Origin: CAZBME01 sp964645835
Lineage (GTDB): Bacteria > Desulfobacterota > Syntrophia > Syntrophales > UBA8958
DNA: 21,468 bases
Direction of reading: 5' to 3'
Assembly: GCA_964645835.1 (NCBI GenBank)
Contig: CAZYDG010000078.1
Coordinates: forward strand, 1-21,468
Shown: positions 17,101 through 21,468 of the stretch, piece after piece
Layout: every line of letters starts with the position of its first letter
How positions within the stretch are numbered: position 1 is the first letter of the stretch
Position numbers and translations under genes: made by a program
Notes under the pieces: generated by a model
Told to the model about the DNA's origin: nothing
The model's input: the letters and a program-made list of their open reading frames with translations, nothing else
The model's database searches: none

Positions 17101-19795
17101 TATCGCTGCCGGGGCGGAAGCCAACGTGACCGATCGACCGGGCGGCATATTCGTAAGGCCTTCCGAGCAGATATCGACGGAGGACCGCCTTTTGTTCCAG
17201 GCGGTAGCGCGCGTCATTATCACGGACCGCAGGGGAACACTCACGGATCAGTTCAAGCGGCGGGGCTTTACGGAAAAAATGTTACCGGTCCCGATGCCGG
17301 CCCGAATCAACCAAGTCGATCCCCCGGCAATCGCGGCGAAGCCACGGCAAGACCTGATATTCGGAAATGGGCTCGGAGGGTTCACGGCTGACGGTCGGGA
17401 GTATGTCATTTCAACGGCCAGAGGGCAAGTGACGCCGGCGCCGTGGGTAAATGTGCTGGCGAACCGGAATTTCGGTACCGTTGTCTCAGAGAACGGTATT
17501 GCCTACACCTGGAGCGAAAATGCCCACGAGTTTCGTCTTACTCCCTGGTACAACGACCCGGTCAGCGATTCAAGCGGAGAAGCCTTTTATATTCGTGATG
17601 AAGAACGGGGCCACTTCTGGTCTCCCATGCCACTGCCCAGCCGAGGAACCACGCCTTACGTTACCCGCCACGGATTTGGCTATAGCGTCTTCGAACACAC
17701 GGAGCGCGGTATCAGGACAGAGGTTTGGGTGTACGTGGCCCTGGACGCCGCCGTCAAGTTTACGGTGCTGAAGGTGCGGAACCTTTCCGGACGGTCACGG
17801 CGCCTTTCTGCCACCGGATATATGGAATGGGTGCTGGGAGATTTAAGGCCCAAAACCGTCATGCACTTAATCACTGAGATCAACCTGAGAAGCGGAGCCC
17901 TCTTGGCGCGTAACCCTTACAGCGCTGAATTCGGCGACCGAACGGCCTTTTTTAACGTGGATGACTCAAGCCGGACCCTAAGCGGCAACAGGACAGAATT
18001 CATTGGGCGTAACGGAACTCTCGCTTATCCTGCCGCCATGAAGCAAGTGGGGCTTTCCGGCAGGGTCGGAGCCGCTTTGGATCCATGCGGTGCGTTGCAG
18101 GTGGCCTTTGATCTGGCAGATGGGGAAGAGCGAGAGATTGTCTTTACCTTGGGCACGGGTCGGGATATTGATGATGCCGTCAATACGGCGTGTTGCTTCC
18201 GGGGGGAAGCAGCGGCACGCGTTGCCCTTGAAGCGATATGGCGATACTGGAACTACACCCTCGGCACCGTTCAGGTGGAGACGCAGGACCCGTCGATCAA
18301 CGTCCTGGCAAATGGCTGGCTCTTGTACCAGACCTTGTCTTGTCGCTTTTGGGGTCGGAGCGGTTACTATCAATCCGGAGGCGCCTTTGGCTTCCGGGAC
18401 CAGCTGCAGGATGTGATGGCTCTCGTCCATGCCGAGCCGCACCTTGTGCGGGAACATCTCCTCCTTAGCGCATCAAGACAGTTCTCTGAAGGAGATGTCC
18501 AACATTGGTGGCATCCCCCTCAAGGCCGGGGCGTGCGCACCCACTGCTCGGATGATTTGCTCTGGTTGTCTTTGGCGGTGTGCCGCTATGTTCAAACCAC
18601 CGGAGATACAGGGGTGCTCGATGAACCCGTAAGCTTCATCAGCGGGCGGCCGGTCAATGTCGATGAGGACTCCTATTACGATCTGCCCGGCAGCTCTGAA
18701 GAGACAACCAGTCTCTATGATCACTGCGTTCGGGCAATCACGAGGGGCCTCAGATTTGGTGAACATGGTCTGCCGCTTATCGGTTCCGGTGACTGGAACG
18801 ACGGCATGAATATGGTGGGTAAAGACGGCAAGGGCGAAAGCGTCTGGCTCGCATTCTTCCTCTATGACATACTCATGAAGTTCATGACGGTTGCACGTAT
18901 GCGCGGAGACCTGCACTTCGCCGAACGTTGTGAGGCAGAAGCGGGAAAGCTTTGCCGGAACATCGAGGAACATGGCTGGGATGGCATGTGGTACCTTCGA
19001 GCCTTCTTCGATGATGGTACGCCCCTCGGTTCCGCAGGTAATTCCGAATGCCGGATTGATTCCATTGCCCAGAGTTGGTCTGTCCTGTCTGGAGCAGGGA
19101 GCGTAACGCGCTCTCGGATGGCCATGGATGCCGTGGATAAGCGCCTTGTGCGCAGGGATCATGCGTTGATCCAGCTTCTCGATCCGCCTTTCGACAAGTC
19201 AGATTTGAATCCCGGCTACATAAAAGGATACGTTCCCGGCGTTCGGGAAAATGGCGGGCAGTATACCCATGCGGCCATCTGGGCCGCCATGGCCTTCGCT
19301 GCATTGGGTGACAGCAACCGGGCATGGGAACTCCTGACTATGATCAACCCTGTGAATCATGGGGGATCGGCTGAAGGGATCAGTACCTATAAAGTGGAGC
19401 CCTATGTTATCGCTGCTGATGTTTATGCTGTCCCACCCCACACGGGTCGTGGCGGATGGACATGGTACACGGGAGCTGCGGCATGGATGTACCGGTTGAT
19501 CCTGGAATCGCTCCTGGGGCTGAGACTCGAAGTCGACATCCTTCATGTAGAGCCTTGTATCCCAGCCTGCTGGGAGGGATTTACGGTGCACTACCGTTAC
19601 CGGGATTCCGTCTACCATATAAAAGTCTTGCAGAGACAAGCCGGCACAGATGAGAATACCGTGACTGTTGACGGAGTCGTTCAACGGGAGCGGACGATTC
19701 ACTTGGTCGACGATGGCAGCGAACACTTCGTCGATGTGGTCATATTCAGCCGTGCGATGATTGATTCGGGGATTGATTCCGGAAAGGCTTCTTGA
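11117..19795 (+). CDS. ndvB: Cyclic beta-1,2-glucan synthase (NdvB/ChvB/Cgs type)
   Basis: 2892 residues, close to rhizobial and Brucella enzymes (about 2830-2870). The TTG start overlaps the ftsH stop (TTGA). Order: an N-terminal soluble region; membrane segments near 402-458; a GT84 glycosyltransferase domain (about 480-790) with ITLDTDTQLP near 617-626 and RRHRWIRGDWQ near 766; further membrane segments near 814-854 and 941-981; a glycoamylase-like domain (about 985-1550, with SPTNMGLALLANLSAWDFGY); two tandem GH94 N-terminal beta-sandwich/linker units (about 1580 and 2075 onward); and a GH94 catalytic barrel with HWWHPPQGRGVRTHCSDDLLW and GSGDWNDGMN (2556-2565). Known: this enzyme uses UDP-glucose to build, length-trim and cyclise periplasmic beta-1,2-glucan for osmoadaptation. 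No separate exporter gene (NdvA-like ABC protein) is visible in the window. Confidence 0.93.
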   Translation: MNTSFSLHIDDPPPLRSELFSASQMEQHGKALAAMHALSTDHTPEQLLARLGENEHVLQDVRNLLTEAIKGKRRITPAGEWLLDNFYLVEEQIRTAKIHLPKGYSRGLPRLKKGPSKCLPRVYDIALETISHGDGRVDREGLSGFVAAYQTVTLLHLGELWAIPIMLRLALIENLRRVATRIAADRIDRNHADYWADLITETAERNPKDLILVIADMARSKPPMVSSFVAELTRRLQGQGPALALPLTWIEQQLSESSLTIDQLVQSENHQQAADQLSISNSIGSLRFLSAMDWRKFVETMSAVNQTLCEDPAGVYGRMDFATRDQYRHVVEKIAKNGTLTENEVARAAIRLAGKDEVRTGSGGREHHVGFYLMDKGVSLLEGSAGMRLSSHDAFRRVIHRFPVLFYLGTISILATVFTGCLLAEVHTDGLRGLWVWFVGIISFLCVGQLAIALVNWLTTRLVAPHPLPRMDFSKGIPHESSALVVVPTMITSPEGIEHLMEAMEVRFLANRDENLRFCLLTDFRDAGQESLPDDEPLLRLARQRIEGLNDKYRTSKDDNFLLFHRPRRFNPFDQIWMGYERKRGKLAELNAFLRGGSRECFSLIVGNTEGLEKIKYIITLDTDTQLPPDAARQLVGAMAHPLNRPQYDETRQRIISGYGILQPRVAVSLPGMNRSRYARMWGSDAGIDPYTRVVSDVYQDLFGEGSFIGKGIYEVDAFEQALKGRFPENRILSHDLIEGCYARSGLLSDVQLYEEYPSRYDADVSRRHRWIRGDWQLFRWLLPGVPAPDGHLRKNTLTLLSRWKIFDNLRRSLSPLALILLLLMGWTLLPAPWFWTLSVLGIIVIPSLFTSIMELLQKPDDVLPGQHIIAALRGVGRSLGQEVFTILCLPYEAFFSFDAILRTIWRMLVANKRLLEWNPSGDSDRTSRKGLAGAYRTMWISPVVAVAVASHLAILRPSAIAYAMPFLVLWAIAPLIAWWISEPLYRREARLTSDQINFLRKISRKTWSYFETFVGPEDHWLPPDNYQEHPLAKIAHRTSPTNMGLALLANLSAWDFGYISSGQLIDRTAHAFRTMDAMDRYKGHFYNWYDTESLLPLLPMYISTVDSGNLAAHLLTLRAGLTALPDERIIDSKVFNGLSDTLRIIMDIAREGVPARLFQVQGELVSMCASPPDTCKAAWEILSRLNLSVEEVIHGFGADPESHAVRWARAFADQCRVALDDLTFLAPWTTLSLSYKALGDFPALGEIPTLRALANLDMEILPAMTDRQKDQEQIDAFREAVEKARIRAGERIMVIEDLAQQCGELAVMDYDFLYDKTRRLLAIGYNISENRRDASYYDLLASEARLACFVAIAQGQLPQESWFALGRLLTTAAGEPMLLSWSGSMFEYLMPLLVMPTYEHTLLDETCKAAVARQIAYGKKQGVPWGVSESGHNTIDGHLNYQYGPFGIPGLGLKRGLAGDLVIAPYASALALMVAPEAACLNLEGMAAQGFEGTYGFYEAIDFTPSRLPRGQTSAVVRSFMAHHQGMSLLSLASLLLKQPMQRRFESEPSFQAIMLLLQERVPKATAFYSHTTELAEAHNALHDIEEMPIRVYTSPDTPIPEVQLLSNGRYHVMVTNAGGGYSRWKDLAVTRWREDSTCDNWGAFCYIRDLTTGAFWSTAHQPTLKASRQYEAIFSEGRVEFRRRDQDFDTHTEIAVSPEDDIELRRVTITNQSRTRRTIEVTSYAEIVLAPPAQDALHPAFSNLFVQTEIIRGQRAILCTRRPRSLEEKSPWMFHLMVVHGARNGDVSFETDRMRFIGRGNTIADPDAMKSISALSGTEGSVLDPIVAIRHQIILDPDKSATIVIVSGVAETREACMDLVGKYQDRPLADRVFDLAWTHSQVLLRQINATEADAQLYGRLAASVLYANSSLRAGPGTLIQNYRGQSGLWGYSISGDLPIVLLQIKDPDNINLVRQLVQAHSYWRLKGLAVDLVIWNEDIAGYRQLLHEQIMGLIAAGAEANVTDRPGGIFVRPSEQISTEDRLLFQAVARVIITDRRGTLTDQFKRRGFTEKMLPVPMPARINQVDPPAIAAKPRQDLIFGNGLGGFTADGREYVISTARGQVTPAPWVNVLANRNFGTVVSENGIAYTWSENAHEFRLTPWYNDPVSDSSGEAFYIRDEERGHFWSPMPLPSRGTTPYVTRHGFGYSVFEHTERGIRTEVWVYVALDAAVKFTVLKVRNLSGRSRRLSATGYMEWVLGDLRPKTVMHLITEINLRSGALLARNPYSAEFGDRTAFFNVDDSSRTLSGNRTEFIGRNGTLAYPAAMKQVGLSGRVGAALDPCGALQVAFDLADGEEREIVFTLGTGRDIDDAVNTACCFRGEAAARVALEAIWRYWNYTLGTVQVETQDPSINVLANGWLLYQTLSCRFWGRSGYYQSGGAFGFRDQLQDVMALVHAEPHLVREHLLLSASRQFSEGDVQHWWHPPQGRGVRTHCSDDLLWLSLAVCRYVQTTGDTGVLDEPVSFISGRPVNVDEDSYYDLPGSSEETTSLYDHCVRAITRGLRFGEHGLPLIGSGDWNDGMNMVGKDGKGESVWLAFFLYDILMKFMTVARMRGDLHFAERCEAEAGKLCRNIEEHGWDGMWYLRAFFDDGTPLGSAGNSECRIDSIAQSWSVLSGAGSVTRSRMAMDAVDKRLVRRDHALIQLLDPPFDKSDLNPGYIKGYVPGVRENGGQYTHAAIWAAMAFAALGDSNRAWELLTMINPVNHGGSAEGISTYKVEPYVIAADVYAVPPHTGRGGWTWYTGAAAWMYRLILESLLGLRLEVDILHVEPCIPACWEGFTVHYRYRDSVYHIKVLQRQAGTDENTVTVDGVVQRERTIHLVDDGSEHFVDVVIFSRAMIDSGIDSGKAS

Positions 19796-19853
19796 AATTC
19801 ATTGTCCAATTGAGTAAGGTGGTGAGGAATGTTCAGATTGCAAAGGTGGTCAA

Positions 19854-20639
19854 ATGTCAGAAAATGCATTCAGGCAAGCCTCGATTGTTCCATCATCACA
19901 GACAACGCAGGATGTATCGACGGCGGCATTGACAATTAAGCGGGAACAATTCATTGCGGCCATGGAACTGTATAATTCCGGAAAAGCATACAAGTTATTT
20001 GACACCGCGGTTGCCATCACGAACATTTCACTTCAGCTATATCTTTTGTATCGGGTCATGCAGTTTTCCATTGGAATTGCCCGGCAGGTCGCCGCAATGG
20101 TGGCGGCATTTGTTGTAGCTGATTTTATCAATGGATTGGTCCATATGTTCATGGATCAAAATGATGATTATGAATCAATTGCCGGTCCGCTGATTGCGAA
20201 TTTTCATTTGCACCATAAGACGCCGCGCTACAAAAAGAATCCCCTGGCCGTTGTTTACTTCAATGAAAGCGGCTCTAAAGTATGGCTGGTCGGATACCTT
20301 GCCACCGTCTCGCTTTTGGCGGGTGCGTCATGGCTGAATCCCACGGTTCTGCATATCCTTGTGTATACCGGGATTCTCTCTTCTGTTGCGGAAGTATCCC
20401 ATTATCTGTGCCATAGTTCCAATGCTGTCCCGGCAAGGCTTTTGGCAGAAATCGGTTTCCTGCTCTCAAAGCGCCACCATGCAAGGCACCATGTTCAGGA
20501 CAATACGCATTATGCATTCCTGAACGGATTTACCGACCCGCTGATAAATGTGATTGCCAGAAAATATTCCAAGGGTTACAAAAATGGCACAGACTTGCAT
20601 TATGCACACTATACCGCTGGGAATCCGGATGGTCGTTGA
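19854..20639 (+). CDS. CarF/PEDS1 (TMEM189)-type lipid desaturase
   Basis: 261 residues with several membrane segments (about 55-72, 78-98, 140-160, 165-185). It carries the full histidine set of the lipid desaturase family (PF10520): DFINGLVHMFMDQ (H97, D101), HLHH (118-121), SHYLCH (H183, H187) and RHHARHH (208-209, 212-213). Known: eukaryotic PEDS1 and Myxococcus CarF introduce the vinyl-ether bond of plasmalogens using a di-iron centre, O2 and an electron donor. This protein may do the same or another desaturation; substrate is inferred only. Start at 19854 follows AAGGTGG (19843-19849). The first ~35 residues are polar and poorly matched, so a later start is possible. It lies 58 nt after the glucan synthase and is probably co-transcribed. 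Confidence 0.8.
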   Translation: MSENAFRQASIVPSSQTTQDVSTAALTIKREQFIAAMELYNSGKAYKLFDTAVAITNISLQLYLLYRVMQFSIGIARQVAAMVAAFVVADFINGLVHMFMDQNDDYESIAGPLIANFHLHHKTPRYKKNPLAVVYFNESGSKVWLVGYLATVSLLAGASWLNPTVLHILVYTGILSSVAEVSHYLCHSSNAVPARLLAEIGFLLSKRHHARHHVQDNTHYAFLNGFTDPLINVIARKYSKGYKNGTDLHYAHYTAGNPDGR

Positions 20640-20734
20640 AGAAATCAGTTCTGCCGGATGCCGGACGGAAGAATTATCAGCAGAAGGACTGGTCCTGTTT
20701 GCCTTGTAATAACCGTGTCTGTCTGATCAGATGA

Positions 20735-21046
20735 TTACTGATCCAACTCCGGTATTATTTTCATTTCTTTCGACCAGCCGGTGCGATCCGTCATGATGTT
20801 TCTACAATCCTGGCTGTATTCGAACTTGAAGATCGTCTTTCCCTGATTTTGACCCTCTTCGTCAACCCTGAAACCTCTTATGGTTCCTCCATAAAACGAA
20901 GGTTCCATCCTTTTTTTGTGAAAATAGATTTCATGCCCGATGAGTTGTTGCGCCTGACTTTCATCGACACGCCACCAGCCACATTCCCACATGTTATCCT
21001 GCAATTTTTTAAAGTTATTGGAACTTAATGTTAAATGTATTTTCAT
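20735..21046 (-). CDS. Unrecognised 103-residue protein
   Basis: The only convincing - strand gene. A GGGAGA Shine-Dalgarno (complement of 21054-21059) sits 7 nt from the ATG. I do not recognise the family. The protein is soluble, with no signal or membrane segment. It is rich in aromatic and charged residues (MWECGWWRVDESQAQ; GGTIRGFRV; IFKFEYSQDC; TGWSKEM) and looks like a compact mixed alpha/beta fold. A PUA/EVE-like small barrel is conceivable from the HEIYFHKKRMEPSFYGGTI pattern, but I give that little weight. It is convergent with the desaturase gene. Upstream it has a palindrome (21080-21100) and a promoter-RNA-terminator unit, so its expression is probably tightly controlled. Confidence 0.7.
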   Translation of the reverse strand: MKIHLTLSSNNFKKLQDNMWECGWWRVDESQAQQLIGHEIYFHKKRMEPSFYGGTIRGFRVDEEGQNQGKTIFKFEYSQDCRNIMTDRTGWSKEMKIIPELDQ

Positions 21047-21079
21047 TATCTTTTCTCCCTTAGGATAATTTATATAACT

Positions 21080-21100
21080 AATCTGCAGTATTTGCAGATT
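21080..21100. promoter_or_regulatory. Perfect 8-5-8 inverted repeat upstream of the - strand gene
   Basis: AATCTGCA (21080-21087), spacer GTATT, TGCAGATT (21093-21100). It lies 34 nt upstream of the start codon at 21046, just before the ribosome-binding site. Either an operator for a dimeric repressor or a leader hairpin that limits translation or transcription. Confidence 0.5.
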
Positions 21101-21170
21101 TCTCCGAAGAAATGACGTCGGTCATGGCGAGCCATTGATTCCTAAAAGCCCCGTTGAGGTTCATTATCCC

Positions 21171-21209
21171 AAAAACAAAAGGCCCTTTCCGCTTGTAATG
21201 GAAAGGACC
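21171..21209 (-). terminator. Intrinsic terminator (- strand)
   Basis: Read on the - strand: GGTCCTTTCC, 9-nt loop, GGAAAGGGCC, then TTTTGTTTTT. The 10-bp stem uses a G-U pair on this strand, whereas the + strand transcript would have a C/A mismatch, so it works leftward. It stands about 125 nt before the start codon of the 20735-21046 gene. Confidence 0.8.
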
Positions 21210-21279
21210 TCAATCAACTCTGGGTTCTCTAAACGGGAGCTGCTGCCAATAATAATTTTTATCGGCAACGTTTACATTG
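21171..21279 (-). ncRNA. Candidate small RNA or attenuator leader
   Basis: Between a promoter (21285-21314) and an intrinsic terminator on the - strand lies about 110 nt with no ORF. First element: an 11-bp stem, GTTGCCGATAA with TTATTGGCAGC (complement of 21242-21269), again with G-U pairs only on the - strand. Second: a weaker hairpin in CTCCCGTT...AACCCAGAG (complement of 21218-21239). Third: the terminator. It matches no riboswitch class I can recognise. Confidence 0.55.
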
Positions 21280-21284
21280 TTTAA

Positions 21285-21314
21285 ATAATATAAGCTCTTT
21301 TTAAAAAAAGTCAA
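21285..21314 (-). promoter_or_regulatory. Strong sigma-70-like promoter, leftward
   Basis: On the - strand: TTGACT (21309-21314) as -35, then TATATT (21287-21292) at 16 nt or TATTAT (21285-21290) at 18 nt as -10, with an A/T-rich spacer. Transcription would start near 21279 and run into the structured RNA and terminator, then possibly on to the gene at 21046. Confidence 0.6.
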
Positions 21315-21350
21315 ATAAAATCTGTACATCGAATTGCCTCAAATTAAATG

Positions 21351-21405
21351 TTACCGAAGGAGGTGAATAAAAAGGATCGTTGACTCATAATTCGATATTA
21401 CCGAA
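21351..21405. repeat. Direct repeat TTACCGAA ahead of the transposase start
   Basis: TTACCGAA occurs at 21351-21358 and 21398-21405 (47-nt period), within the 80 nt before the probable transposase start at 21432. These may be subterminal transposase sites of the element. The exact element boundary is not visible. Confidence 0.35.
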
Positions 21406-21431
21406 TACCGCCATTTCTATGGAGGTTGAAT

Positions 21432-21468
21432 ATGAGTCCGCAATCGAAAAAAGAATACACCGAAGCCA
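21432..21468 (+). CDS. Start of a probable transposase (partial)
   Basis: GGAGG at 21421-21425 precedes ATG 21432, which reads MSPQSKKEYTEA before the window ends. This N-terminus resembles integrase-core transposases of the MSPQSK[KR]EY[LT]EA type found widely in deltaproteobacteria. Only 12 codons are present, so the call rests on recall of that motif and on the repeats upstream. Confidence 0.5.
   Translation, partial: MSPQSKKEYTEA

Noticed and set aside
19828..19932. Short ORF at 19828 overlapping the desaturase start, with its own SD-like GGTGAGGA
   Set aside because: About 34 codons, unrelated to any family, and overlaps the better-supported desaturase frame; probably chance.
21153..21218. 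TTGAGGT/ACCTCAA pairing as an antiterminator for the - strand RNA
   Set aside because: The 3' arm lies after the terminator T-run, so it would be made too late to prevent termination.
4881..21345. TTGAGGCAA in the dyad elements and its complement TTGCCTCAA near 21335 as a third copy
   Set aside because: Only about 9 nt match and there is no second dyad arm at the right-hand site.

Overview
The window is a Gram-negative chromosomal segment with almost every gene on the + strand. It carries outer-membrane lipid-asymmetry (Mla) genes, several exported proteins, an FtsH protease and a giant cyclic beta-1,2-glucan synthase. The gene mix (mlaD-mlaC-mlaA, a cytidylate-kinase-like protein, a PAS/PAS/HisKA/REC hybrid kinase, a CoA-transferase/GNAT fusion, an NdvB-type enzyme) and the moderate GC content suggest a deltaproteobacterium (Desulfobacterota, perhaps Syntrophales-like). 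That placement is inference; only the Gram-negative envelope is firmly supported.

Left part (1-4850): bases 1-139 look like the end of an IS21-type insertion sequence that has cut mlaD, leaving its last 49 codons (140-289). Then come mlaC (periplasmic phospholipid carrier), mlaA (outer-membrane lipoprotein with an unusually long linker), a cytidylate-kinase-like protein, and a 663-residue hybrid sensor kinase. The Mla genes would move phospholipid between the membranes. Whether the retrograde pathway still works with mlaD broken is open.

Middle part (4860-7180): a small-gene stress/envelope region. It holds a universal stress protein, a secreted protein with three exact 30-residue Cys-pair repeats, a Spy/LTXXQ-like periplasmic protein and a Pro/Tyr/His-rich exported protein. 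Two copies of a ~58-bp element with a perfect 9-bp inverted repeat flank the stress-protein gene.

Right-centre (7264-20639): a frameshifted acetyl-CoA hydrolase/transferase-GNAT fusion, then ftsH. The 2892-residue cyclic glucan synthase gene starts on a TTG overlapping the ftsH stop, so the two are probably translationally coupled. Next is a CarF/PEDS1-type (TMEM189-like) lipid desaturase. Together this block looks devoted to membrane quality control, periplasmic glucan and membrane lipid modification.

Right edge (20735-21468): a 103-residue unrecognised protein on the - strand. Upstream of it lie a perfect 8-5-8 palindrome and, further out, a promoter / structured RNA / intrinsic-terminator unit reading toward the gene. 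This is either a ~110-nt small RNA or a transcription attenuator. It is the best candidate for something undescribed. The window ends in the first codons of a probable transposase, so mobile elements lie at both edges.
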